64,000 nt of DNA from Lysobacter daejeonensis GH1-9 (GTDB lineage Bacteria; Pseudomonadota; Gammaproteobacteria; Xanthomonadales; Xanthomonadaceae), in contig NZ_AVPU01000014.1 in NCBI RefSeq assembly GCF_000768355.1, positions 1-64,000 on the forward strand. The letters are read 5' to 3'. The notes below the pieces were generated by a model. That model made no database searches. It was not told the origin of the DNA and was given only the letters and a program-made list of their open reading frames with translations. Numbering within the stretch: the first letter of the stretch is position 1; each line of letters opens with the position of its first letter. This document shows, in pieces, positions 35,337 to 43,955 of this stretch. Both the position numbers and the translations under genes were made by a program.

Positions 35337-37292
35337 TCAGTTCTCAAAAGCGAGTGTTCTTTGAACTTTGGCCTGCGTCTGGCCCGGGGATGATTGCCGA
35401 TCCAGCCAGTTGGCCAGCGTGGCAAGGTTGAACAGCAAGGCCCAATCGTCGGAGTCGGCTGCGGCCTGCAACGGGGTGGCCAAGGCTTGGGCGATTGCCT
35501 GCGGCGCAACGTAGGGACGCAGCAACTCCTGCTGTGCCTGCAGGCGCTCCACGACGTCCCGGTGATGCCGTTGCAGCAGCGCTTGGGTTCGCGCCCAACC
35601 CAGATGCTGCTTGTCCTGTCGCCGCAGGACCAGTTCTGGCAAGCGCCCCACCATCGCCCGGCGCAGCACGGCCTTGGTCCAGCCCCCCTGCAGGCGCTGC
35701 CGGTCTGGCAGGTTGAGGTAAAAGCCGAGGCAATGCCGGTCCAGAAACGGGTGCAGGGGCTGGATCCCGTGGCTGGCGGCCACCCGGTGGTACCGCTCCA
35801 CACCCACCGTCAGGAAGGGGTGGTCAAGAGCCTCCTCGGCCTCCGCGCGGGCAGACCAATGCGGCATTCGTGCGGTCCAGTGGTCCAGCCCATCCAGCCG
35901 GGCGGGCAGGTCTACGTGGTGCGCAAAGTCCGGATGGATGATGCCGTCGGTTTCATCCGTCGAGTGGGAAGCGCTGGGGCGCCACCCCTGCCTCAGTGTC
36001 CGCGCCCAATCCGGCACCACGGCTCGGCGCACGACCTGCAGGAACTGCTGGGACGCCGTCGGCCCCATGGGGTAGGTCCGCGCCAGCCCTTGGACGTTGC
36101 GCCAGGTTTCCAGCACATGCCCGCGGCGCAGCCGCCGTGCCAGGCCATTGCCCACGAGGAATGGCATGTCACCGTCAACGCCGTCCAGGACGCCTTCCTC
36201 GCCATCCGCGGCGGCGGCGAAGTAAGGCGCATGCAACGGCAGCATCATCGCGTCGAATGGCTCTTCGCACTGCCAGGCGTGTTGCCACGTGGCGTCGGCG
36301 ATAGCGCCGACGGACGCATGGTCCAGCAGCCGCGGGGCGAACCCGTTGAGCCTGAGCATCGCGTGCACGGCGCGGGTTTCGCTATTGGGTGATCGACTGT
36401 CGACCAGCGAATACGTGCGCAGCGGCCCCATCCCCGTGGAACGCAATTCCGCGGCGGCCAGGGCGGCCAGGGTGGACGAGTCCATTCCGCCGCTGACCAT
36501 TGCACCGGCGCGATGACCGGCCAGGTGGTGCCTGACGGCCGCCTGGAGCGCATCGCGCAAAGCCTCGGCCCACTCGTCGTCGCTGCGGGCGACGCTGGAC
36601 GCGGGCTCATCGGCCAGTGACCAGTACCGCTGGCGACGGGCTCCATCGCGGTCCACCAGCACACAGTGCGCTGGGGGCAGGCGCTGCACGTGTGCGTGGA
36701 AGGTGGAGGTCTTGTCGATGCCTTCCAGTTGGGTGACCAGGAAGTCGGCGATGCGGGCTTCGTTCAAATCCCGCGGCACGCGCGGGTGGGCAAGTACGGC
36801 GCGTGCGCTGGAAGCAAACGCCAGCAATCGCCCGTGGGTCAGGTGCAGATACAGGGGGCGGATGCCCATCCGATCGCGGGCGAGGAATATGACCTGCCGC
36901 CGCGGGTCATGCACGGCAAACGCGAACTCGCCATCCAAGTGCTGGAGTGCATGTTCTCGCCAGTGCTGCCATGCGCGCAGGATGAGCGCGGCGTCATTGT
37001 TGGTGTCAGGGTGGTGCGCCGGAACACCCAGTCGCTTGGCGAGGGCAGTTTTGTCCCGCAGGTGTGCATCGGCCACCACCACACAGCCGCTGGTGGGGTC
37101 GCGGGCAATGCCACGCTGTTCGGCGTGCCGTGGCTGCTTGGCCCACTGCACCTCGGCCAGGGCCGCATGGGGGCTCACCTCCTGCGTCGCGACGGACCAG
37201 GGAGTCAGCGCAAGGGCCCCCTGCATGGCCGCCAGTTCGTCCGGTGCCACCACTTGGCCGTCGATGTGGATGAAGCCGCAGATGCCGCGCAT
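35337..37292 (-). CDS. Asparagine-synthetase-like lasso cyclase (C protein)
   Basis: The 651-aa protein has an N-terminal Ntn glutaminase-like domain and a C-terminal synthetase domain with PP-loop SGGMDSS (267-273). In true asparagine synthetase B the nucleophile is Cys2; here the protein begins MRGICG, with Cys at residue 5, as in many RiPP cyclases. The synthetase domain would adenylate the side-chain carboxylate of the core acid and form the macrolactam. It is divergent from the nucleotidyltransferase gene with 33 nt between starts, and upstream of the precursor gene. Confidence 0.88.
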   Translation of the reverse strand: MRGICGFIHIDGQVVAPDELAAMQGALALTPWSVATQEVSPHAALAEVQWAKQPRHAEQRGIARDPTSGCVVVADAHLRDKTALAKRLGVPAHHPDTNNDAALILRAWQHWREHALQHLDGEFAFAVHDPRRQVIFLARDRMGIRPLYLHLTHGRLLAFASSARAVLAHPRVPRDLNEARIADFLVTQLEGIDKTSTFHAHVQRLPPAHCVLVDRDGARRQRYWSLADEPASSVARSDDEWAEALRDALQAAVRHHLAGHRAGAMVSGGMDSSTLAALAAAELRSTGMGPLRTYSLVDSRSPNSETRAVHAMLRLNGFAPRLLDHASVGAIADATWQHAWQCEEPFDAMMLPLHAPYFAAAADGEEGVLDGVDGDMPFLVGNGLARRLRRGHVLETWRNVQGLARTYPMGPTASQQFLQVVRRAVVPDWARTLRQGWRPSASHSTDETDGIIHPDFAHHVDLPARLDGLDHWTARMPHWSARAEAEEALDHPFLTVGVERYHRVAASHGIQPLHPFLDRHCLGFYLNLPDRQRLQGGWTKAVLRRAMVGRLPELVLRRQDKQHLGWARTQALLQRHHRDVVERLQAQQELLRPYVAPQAIAQALATPLQAAADSDDWALLFNLATLANWLDRQSSPGQTQAKVQRTLAFEN

Positions 37293-37325
37293 GGTCGTGG
37301 GGAGGTGCCTGTTAGTATCAGTGTG

Positions 37326-38450
37326 ATGGATTTCTCACTTCCCGTCGCTGATGCCGGCCGTGAATGGCTGGCCGCCCTCATCCGGGGTGGGCCGTCATTG
37401 CCCGCGACGCCCGGGCTTGGAGCCGATTCGCTGCTGTGGCTCGCCCAGGAGGAGGGCGTTGTCAGTCTGGCCGCGGAGCGTCTGTCCGCGTGGGGGAGCG
37501 ACGGCGATCTGCTGGCGGTGTTTTCCGCCGCGAGCCGCCGTGAGGTGGCCTTGGCGATGTTGCGGCACGCTGAATGCCAGCAGTTGCTGGCATTCCTGCG
37601 GGAGCGGGATGTGCCTGCTTTATTGCTGAAAGGCTCGGCGTTGGCGTGGTGGCTGTATCCCGCGCCGCATCAGCGCGAATGCAGCGATATCGATCTGTTG
37701 TTGCCGTCGCGGCACGTGGTGGATTCGCTTGCGCGGGATCTGAAGGCCTTGGGGTACGACCTGGGCTATACGCAGGGAACGCGTGCGTACGAGCGCGTGT
37801 GTCGCAAGGCGTTGTCCCCGTCGCTGCAGTTGGACTTGGATCTGCACTGGGGCCTCAACAATGCGCCCGTGTTTGCCGATGCATTGCCCACGCAGGCGCT
37901 GTGGGATGCGGCCATTCCGTTGCCGGCCCTGGCCCCCAATGCGCGGGCGCTGGCGCCTCACCATGCGTTGCTGCATGCCTGCATGCACCGCGCCATCAAC
38001 CTCTACACCGGTGTGGGCGACCGGCTGAAATGGCTGTACGACGTGCACCTGTTGGCACTGCACCTGCAGCCCGAGGAATGGCAGGTACTTCAGACCACAT
38101 GCCGCGAGCGGCAACTGGCAGGGGTCTGCCTCTCGGCGCTCCGAGCGGCCGAGCGTTGGTTTGGTCCGGCCGCACCCGCCGCTGTATTGGACGAGTTGGG
38201 TTCCCTGCCCATTGGCACGGGCGTGGATGGCGCCCGGCTCAGTGATTGGCGCTACATGCACCGGATGAACCTGCGGGCGCTGCCGTCCACTTGGGCCCGG
38301 ATGGATTGGCTGGTCCGCAAGTTGTTTCCGGAGACGGGCCACTTGCGCGAGATGTACGGCGCGGACCGATCACGCATGGGGCTTTGGTGGGCCCGTGTAC
38401 GACAGTTGGGCGGCAGGTTGGCCCTGTCAGGTCGACGCCTCAGTCGCTGA
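37326..38450 (+). CDS. NTP_transf_5-type nucleotidyltransferase of the lasso cluster
   Basis: The 374-aa protein has the pol-beta-like motifs LLKGSALAWWLYP and CSDIDLLLPSRH (Asp-x-Asp for metal binding), and a helical C-terminal part with HHALLHACMHRAINLY, as in the uncharacterised nucleotidyltransferase family. Homologues sit in lasso clusters of proteobacteria, where a tailoring role is suspected. No ribosome site is visible near the ATG at 37326, and TAGTAT lies 10 nt before it, so a leaderless transcript is possible. Its 3' end overlaps the convergent B2 gene by 11 nt. Confidence 0.8.
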   Translation: MDFSLPVADAGREWLAALIRGGPSLPATPGLGADSLLWLAQEEGVVSLAAERLSAWGSDGDLLAVFSAASRREVALAMLRHAECQQLLAFLRERDVPALLLKGSALAWWLYPAPHQRECSDIDLLLPSRHVVDSLARDLKALGYDLGYTQGTRAYERVCRKALSPSLQLDLDLHWGLNNAPVFADALPTQALWDAAIPLPALAPNARALAPHHALLHACMHRAINLYTGVGDRLKWLYDVHLLALHLQPEEWQVLQTTCRERQLAGVCLSALRAAERWFGPAAPAAVLDELGSLPIGTGVDGARLSDWRYMHRMNLRALPSTWARMDWLVRKLFPETGHLREMYGADRSRMGLWWARVRQLGGRLALSGRRLSR

Positions 38451-38883
38451 ACCGGACCAGTTCGGGCGGCAGTTGGCGATGCTGGGCTAGGGGAATGCCC
38501 TGCAGCTCGATCCAGGCGTGGGCATCCAGGTTGGCATCTCCCGGCTGGGCTCCAATTACGAGCTCCGCGGGAAGTCCTCGGCGGCGCAGCCACCAATGCA
38601 CCAGCAAGGCCTGACGCAGGCAAGTGTTGGCATACAGGCCGCGCTTGCCTGCAATGGCGGCGAGTTGGGCCAGCCGTTCGGCCCGCTGCATGTCGAGCGC
38701 GTCGGGCAGGCGTGGCGATGCGAGCCCGCGCAGCCGCCCCAGGCTCCGCCGGGTGGCTTGGAGGCCGCGAGCGCGCAAGTGCAGGTCCACGATGGGGAGC
38801 AGCAGGGTTAGCGCCGCCAGTTGCCACTTCTCCTGCCAGGACAGCGCCAGAACGCGGCGGACGGGATGAACGGACTCAGGCAT
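38440..38883 (-). CDS. Lasso peptide biosynthesis B2 protein (transglutaminase-like leader protease)
   Basis: The 147-aa protein has the B2 signature NTCLRQALLVHWWLRRRG with Cys88, and LDAHAWIE with His122; an Asp completes the triad in homologues. It would cut the leader peptide delivered by the PqqD-like protein. It overlaps the PqqD-like gene by 8 nt, so the two are translated together, the usual B1-B2 arrangement. Confidence 0.9.
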   Translation of the reverse strand: MPESVHPVRRVLALSWQEKWQLAALTLLLPIVDLHLRARGLQATRRSLGRLRGLASPRLPDALDMQRAERLAQLAAIAGKRGLYANTCLRQALLVHWWLRRRGLPAELVIGAQPGDANLDAHAWIELQGIPLAQHRQLPPELVRFSD

Positions 38884-39169
38884 CCAGGGTCAACAGACCG
38901 GCTTCGGCGAGTTGCGCCACCAGGGTGAGCATGTCCTGGGCCAGTTGGTCCGCGCCGACCTCGTATTCCTGCAAGACCGCCTGGTGCGCGGCCTGCAGGC
39001 TGGGGTTGGCGGTCAGCAACTGCCAGACACGCGTCCCCACGGCATTCAGGCCAAAATAGCGCTCGCTGCGCAGATCCAGAAGCACCGACTCGGTGCCTGT
39101 AACCTGCATGCGGACGTCAGGCGACAGGTGGGCGTTTGACGCCATCGTGGGCGACAGGGGGAAGGGCAT
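38876..39169 (-). CDS. PqqD-like RiPP recognition element (lasso B1)
   Basis: The product is 97 aa from 39169 or 89 aa from the second ATG at 39145. It has the PqqD fold signature ESVLLDLRSERYFGLNAVGTRVW-like segment (shown in part: DLRSERYFGLNAVG), matching RRE proteins that bind the leader motif YxxP. It is divergent from the ABC exporter, with only 25 nt between the two starts. Confidence 0.88.
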   Translation of the reverse strand: MPFPLSPTMASNAHLSPDVRMQVTGTESVLLDLRSERYFGLNAVGTRVWQLLTANPSLQAAHQAVLQEYEVGADQLAQDMLTLVAQLAEAGLLTLDA

Positions 39170-39194
39170 GGTCACGATCGAAGGGGCGCAATAA

Positions 39195-40931
39195 GTGAAG
39201 GGCGAAAGTGACCGCGAGGGGGCCGGGGCCAGTATACGGGCGCGAGGGATGCCTGAAAGCACGGGCTCGCCGTGGCGGTTCCTGCGGACCATGCTGGGGC
39301 CATACCGGACGGCTGCGGGCTGGCTCGCGGCCTTGATGGCGTTGCAGAGCGTGGCCGCACTAGGATCGCCCTGGATGGCGGGCCGGTTCTCGATGGACTT
39401 GCTGGCGGCCCGCCCTGTGGATGCCTGGCTGGGGTTGTGGTTCGTGCTGATCGTGTTGCAGGTGGTCCTGGGATATTTGGCTGGCCTGCGCTCGCAATCC
39501 CTGGCGTCACGGCTGGTGGCGGACATCTCGGTTCGCGCCTTCGACCACCTGCAGTCATTGTCGCTCGGTTGGCATCACGACCGGCGGCGCGGCGAAGTGC
39601 TGGCATTGGTCACGCAGGATGTGCATCGACTTGCGTACTTCCTGGTGCATACCTCGGTGCCGCTGTTGCCGTTGGTGCTGACGTGCATGGGTGCATTCGT
39701 GTTGATGCTGCGGGTCGATGCCTCGACGGCGATGGCCGTGGTGCTGGTGCTCCCCGTCATATTCGTGGGGCTGCGGCTGGCCCGACGGCGGTTGCGGCCT
39801 TTGGCGCGGATGGAGCATGACGCGTCCGCGCGTAAATGGGCGCTGGCCGAGCAGAACTTGGCGATGTTGCCAATGGTGAAGGCTTACGCAGGGGAGGCGC
39901 AGGAGTCGGCGCGCTATGCGCGGCAGGCCGAAGAATTGAGCGGCCTGGAGCTTCGCCTGGGAAGGCTGCAGCAGCTGATCACACCGGCGGCCCGGCTGGT
40001 GGCCGCGGCCGGGGTTCTGGTCCTGTTGGGGGTTGCAAGCCGCAACGTGGCGGCTGGGGCCTTGTCGGCTCCCGAACTGATCACCTTGTTGTTGTATGGG
40101 CTACTGCTTACGCAGCCGTTGAGCCAACTCGCCGGTGTGTACGGGCAGGTGCAGACGGCCCGCGAGAGTGCCGTGCGATTGTCGGCGCTGTTCGCCGAGG
40201 CACCGGAGCCGGACGAGGGGCGGCGTGAGTTGGACCACGTTGCCGGCGAGGTGGTGTTTGACGGCGTAGGCTTTGCCTACCCCGGAAGGCCTGCCCTGTA
40301 TGAGTCGCTCAACCTGTCGATCCGTGTAGGTGAAACCGTGGCGATAACCGGGCCGAATGGCGCCGGCAAGAGCACGCTCGCGCACCTGCTGCTGCGCTTT
40401 GTTGCCCCCGACCAAGGGCGGGTACTGCTGGATGGCGTGGACATCTCGGAGTTGCGCCTGTCCAACCTCCGTTCGCACGTCGGGCTGGTGTCCCAGCAGG
40501 TGCTGCTGTTCCATGGAACCGTCCTCGACAACATCGCCTACGGCCATCCGACTGCGGGTCAGGCAGAGGTGGAAGCGGCGGCAAATGCCGCCATGGCGCA
40601 CGATTTCATCGTTGGCCTGCCAGACGGATATCGCACGGTGGTCGGGGATCAGGGCGTTCGGCTGTCCGGCGGCCAACGTCAGCGCATTGCGTTGGCAAGG
40701 GTGTTGCTCAGAAACCCCGCCGTGATCGTGCTGGACGAAGCCACTGCCATGTTCGACCCCGAGGCGGAGCGTGCATTCATTGCCCGGTGCCATGCCGTAC
40801 TCGAGGGGCGAACGGTGCTGCTCATCACCCACAGGCCTGCGAGCCTGGCGTTGGCGGACCGCGTATTGAGACTGGACGGCGGCCGTCTGGAACCTGTGTC
40901 CGTGGCCGCGAACGAGCCGGATCGGGGCTGA
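39195..40931 (+). CDS. ABC exporter with fused membrane and ATPase domains (lasso D protein)
   Basis: The 578-aa protein has six membrane helices in residues 30-330 and an ATPase domain with Walker A GPNGAGKST, signature LSGGQRQRIALAR and Walker B VIVLDEATAMFD. There is no N-terminal C39 peptidase domain, as expected when a separate B2 protease is present. It should export the mature peptide and provide immunity. GTG 39195 has AAGGGG at a good distance; an ATG at 39249 is the alternative. Confidence 0.88.
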   Translation: MKGESDREGAGASIRARGMPESTGSPWRFLRTMLGPYRTAAGWLAALMALQSVAALGSPWMAGRFSMDLLAARPVDAWLGLWFVLIVLQVVLGYLAGLRSQSLASRLVADISVRAFDHLQSLSLGWHHDRRRGEVLALVTQDVHRLAYFLVHTSVPLLPLVLTCMGAFVLMLRVDASTAMAVVLVLPVIFVGLRLARRRLRPLARMEHDASARKWALAEQNLAMLPMVKAYAGEAQESARYARQAEELSGLELRLGRLQQLITPAARLVAAAGVLVLLGVASRNVAAGALSAPELITLLLYGLLLTQPLSQLAGVYGQVQTARESAVRLSALFAEAPEPDEGRRELDHVAGEVVFDGVGFAYPGRPALYESLNLSIRVGETVAITGPNGAGKSTLAHLLLRFVAPDQGRVLLDGVDISELRLSNLRSHVGLVSQQVLLFHGTVLDNIAYGHPTAGQAEVEAAANAAMAHDFIVGLPDGYRTVVGDQGVRLSGGQRQRIALARVLLRNPAVIVLDEATAMFDPEAERAFIARCHAVLEGRTVLLITHRPASLALADRVLRLDGGRLEPVSVAANEPDRG

Positions 40932-41069
40932 CAATTTCTCATCTGGGCCTCGGGCGGCGGCGGCGGTTCCGTCTCTGTCACGTATCGCCATTAGAATACG
41001 GCGATCGAAGTCACGCCCCTGGCAGCAGCTTGCGTGGCGGGACAAGCACCATATCGAGGACAGTGCATA

Positions 41070-41969
41070 GTGGCAGCTCGCATTCGCAAGGCCGTGTTCC
41101 CCGTGGCTGGGTTGGGTACCCGTTTCCTGCCGGCAACCAAGACGGTGCCCAAGGAGATGATGCCCATCGTCGACAAGCCGCTGATCCAGTACGCGGTGGA
41201 TGAGGCGATCGAGGCTGGATGCGACACGCTGATCTTCGTGACCAATCGCTACAAGCACGCGGTGGCCGACTACTTCGACAAGGCGTACGAGCTGGAGCAG
41301 AAGCTGGAGAAGTCGGGCAAGCAGACCCAGCTGGACCTGGTGCGTAACATCCTGCCGCCCCATGTGCGGGCAGTGTTTGTGACCCAGGCCGAGGCACTGG
41401 GTCTGGGGCATGCGGTGTTGTGCGCGAAGCCGGTGGTCGGCGACGAACCGTTTGCGGTGATGCTGCCCGACGACCTGATCTGGAACCGCAACGGCGACGG
41501 GGCCTTGAAGCAGATGGCTGACCTGGCCGAGCGCGAGGGCGGCAGTGTGGTGGCGGTGGAAGATGTGCCCCGCGAGATGACCGCAAGCTACGGCATCGTT
41601 GATGCTCCGGAATTTGACGGGCGATCGGGCCTGGTCAAATCGATGGTGGAGAAGCCGGCGCCGGCCGATGCCCCTAGCACACTGGCCGTGGTGGGTCGCT
41701 ACGTATTGGACCCGCGTATTTTCTCTCTCCTGGAGACGACCCGCCCCGGCAAGGGCGGCGAGATCCAGTTGACCGATGCGATCCAGCAGTTGCTGGCCGA
41801 ACAGCCCGTTTCCGCCTACCGTTTCAAGGGCACCCGCTTTGACTGCGGCAGCCACCTGGGGCTGATCGAGGCGACGATCCGGTTCGCCCTGGACAATGAG
41901 AAGCTGAGCGCTTCGGCGGCACAGGCCATGCGCACCGCGTTGGATGAGTTGGGTGTCGTAGAGCGTTAA
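41070..41969 (+). CDS. galU: UTP-glucose-1-phosphate uridylyltransferase
   Basis: The 299-aa enzyme has VFPVAGLGTRFLPATKT, VPKEMMPIVDKPLIQ, and LPDDLIW, the GalU signature. It makes UDP-glucose for GalE, the initiating transferase and the dehydrogenase. The GTG at 41070 gives the normal length; GAGGA lies upstream. An ATCGCC/GGCGAT dyad surrounds TAGAAT at 40984-41005, which may be its promoter. Confidence 0.93.
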   Translation: MAARIRKAVFPVAGLGTRFLPATKTVPKEMMPIVDKPLIQYAVDEAIEAGCDTLIFVTNRYKHAVADYFDKAYELEQKLEKSGKQTQLDLVRNILPPHVRAVFVTQAEALGLGHAVLCAKPVVGDEPFAVMLPDDLIWNRNGDGALKQMADLAEREGGSVVAVEDVPREMTASYGIVDAPEFDGRSGLVKSMVEKPAPADAPSTLAVVGRYVLDPRIFSLLETTRPGKGGEIQLTDAIQQLLAEQPVSAYRFKGTRFDCGSHLGLIEATIRFALDNEKLSASAAQAMRTALDELGVVER

Positions 41970-42026
41970 AAGCGCTGTCGATCTGCAACGGCCTGGTGGA
42001 GGCGGACGTCCCCGACGGGCCGAGGA

Positions 42027-42125
42027 TCAATCGCTACGCTGGTGCTCGTAGCTCGCATTGCAGATGCCCATCACGGCAACGCCGATGCAGGCGCCAAGCA
42101 TGAGGCCAATGATGAAGGTCAGCAT
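42027..42125 (-). CDS. 32-aa single-helix membrane protein (DUF3789-like)
   Basis: A short gene encodes 32 aa with one membrane helix (LTFIIGLMLGACIGVAVMGI) followed by a polar tail. AGGGAG precedes the ATG at a normal distance. The pattern FIIGLMLGACIGV-MGI resembles the small DUF3789 family seen in phages and bacteria. It sits alone between galU and the dehydrogenase gene; function unknown. Confidence 0.6.
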   Translation of the reverse strand: MLTFIIGLMLGACIGVAVMGICNASYEHQRSD

Positions 42126-42300
42126 CCCGGGCTCCCTGGTAGTAGCCCCCGCGCCGGAATGGCGGGGGACGGCTTGTCAGGCCGTTGAAGGATCACAACG
42201 GATTTTGCACAAGCCATCCGGCCACCGGCCGTGATTGCGTCACACTCCAGCAGCCTTGGAACCTGCGCGCGCACTTGAATCGAGTGGCCGGAGCCACGCC

Positions 42301-43590
42301 TCACAGGCGCCCGTCCACCGCCTCCCGCGGTAGCAAACACTTCACGTCGTACACCACGTTGCCATCGGGTTTGCCGAAAACGCGGACGCCCTGGGCCCCC
42401 AATCGCTTGAACTCCTCGTGGCCAACGGCGAGCACCACGGCGTCATAGGCGCCGGGCTGCGGAGCTTCGATGGGCGTCAAGCCATATTCGTGCTGCGCCT
42501 CGGCGCCATTGACCCACGGGTCGTACACGTCGACCTGTGCGTTGTATCCCTGAAGGGCATCGATGATGTCCACCACGCGGGTATTGCGCAGGTCCGGGCA
42601 GTTCTCCTTGAAAGCCAGTCCGAGCACCAGCACCTTGCCACCCACCGGGTTGATGCGCTTGCGCACCATCAACCTGATGACCTGCTCGGCCACGTAGGCG
42701 CCCATGCCGTCGTTGGTGCGTCGACCCGCCAGGATCACGTCGGGGTGGTGGCCCACCTGTTGCGCCTTGTGGGTCAGGTAGTACGGGTCCACGCTGATGC
42801 AGTGGCCGCCCACCAGCCCCGGGCGGAAGGGCAGGAAGTTCCACTTGGTCCCGGCAGCCTCCAACACTTCCAGCGTGTCGATGCCCAGCTTGTTGAACAG
42901 CATCGCCAGGTCGTTGACCAGGGCAATGTTGAGATCGCGCTGGGTGTTCTCGATGACTTTGGCCGCTTCGGCCACCTTCAGGCTGCTGGCCTTGTGGGTG
43001 CCCGCGGTGATGATGCGGCGGTACAGCGCGTCCACGTAGTGGGCGGCCTCGGGCGTGCTGCCGCTGGTGACCTTGAGGATGCTGGTGACGCGGTGCTGCT
43101 TGTCGCCGGGGTTGATGCGCTCGGGGCTGTAGCCGCACCAGAAGTCGACGTTGAACCTCAGCCCCGATACGCGCTCCAGGACCGGCACGCATACCTCCTC
43201 GGTGCAGCCGGGGTAAACGGTGCTTTCGTACACCACCACGGACCCCGGTTTGAGCACCCGCCCCAGGGTCTCGCTGGCCTTGACCAGTGGGGTCAGGTCC
43301 GGGCGCTTGGCGGCGTCAATGGGGGTGGGCACCGTGACGATATAGGTATTGCAGGCGCCCAGGTCATCCAGCTGGGTGGTGTAGCGTAGTCGCGTCGCCT
43401 GGGCCAGCAGCTCGGGCTCGACCTCCAGCGTGCTGTCACGGCCGTCCCTCAGTTCGGCAACGCGCGCGGCGTTGATGTCGAAGCCAACGGTATCGAATTG
43501 CTTGCCAAACTCTACGGCGAGCGGCAGGCCGACGTAACCCAGTCCCACGATGGCGATGCGGGCGTCGTCCGGCGTCAGATCGAATTGCAT
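42301..43590 (-). CDS. tviB: UDP-N-acetylhexosamine 6-dehydrogenase, TviB/WbpA-like
   Basis: The 429-aa dehydrogenase has [17 protein letters not shown] (NAD binding), [19 protein letters not shown] with the catalytic Cys in GGHC, and the C-terminal [16 protein letters not shown] that is typical of TviB/WbpO rather than plain UDP-glucose dehydrogenases. It should oxidise a UDP-HexNAc to the uronic acid. The start at 43590 follows GGGGAT. It is divergent from the epimerase that probably uses its product. Confidence 0.9.
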   Translation of the reverse strand: MQFDLTPDDARIAIVGLGYVGLPLAVEFGKQFDTVGFDINAARVAELRDGRDSTLEVEPELLAQATRLRYTTQLDDLGACNTYIVTVPTPIDAAKRPDLTPLVKASETLGRVLKPGSVVVYESTVYPGCTEEVCVPVLERVSGLRFNVDFWCGYSPERINPGDKQHRVTSILKVTSGSTPEAAHYVDALYRRIITAGTHKASSLKVAEAAKVIENTQRDLNIALVNDLAMLFNKLGIDTLEVLEAAGTKWNFLPFRPGLVGGHCISVDPYYLTHKAQQVGHHPDVILAGRRTNDGMGAYVAEQVIRLMVRKRINPVGGKVLVLGLAFKENCPDLRNTRVVDIIDALQGYNAQVDVYDPWVNGAEAQHEYGLTPIEAPQPGAYDAVVLAVGHEEFKRLGAQGVRVFGKPDGNVVYDVKCLLPREAVDGRL

Positions 43591-43955
43591 GGCATCCCCA
43601 ATGGCGCTGTTGCGCCGGTGCTGTTTGCGCCGCGGCCGGATCGACGCGCCAACGGCTTTGCAGATTGGCGTGTTGTAGATCAGTCGCTTCCAGTGCAATC
43701 AGGCGGCTGCCGAACCCCATGGCCCTCATGCGTAACGGGTAATACGTAAAACAGTGTAGCAGTGGGGCAACTGTCGTGATGTAGGCGACAAGGGGCGCCA
43801 TATCAAGCCTTATCAGCCCAACGTGGGCACGGATCTTGCTGAAAGAGGGCCAGGGGGATGGAGTCCGCCCCTGGTTTGCTCCAGACGCCGCGAAGACACC
43901 ACGCAACCGCTAGAATCCGAGGCCAGCGCGTTTCATCCTTTTCTCGGGAATCCCC
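43591..43955. other. Divergent intergenic region, tviB-epimerase
   Basis: A 365-nt gap between two divergent sugar-nucleotide genes. It holds an AT-richer core around 43720-43760 (CGTAACGGGTAATACG is an imperfect dyad), which may carry both promoters. No gene or clear -35/-10 pair was found. Confidence 0.5.

Noticed and set aside
40101-41855. 584-codon minus-strand open frame
   Set aside because: Antisense to the ABC exporter and galU, both with clear motifs.
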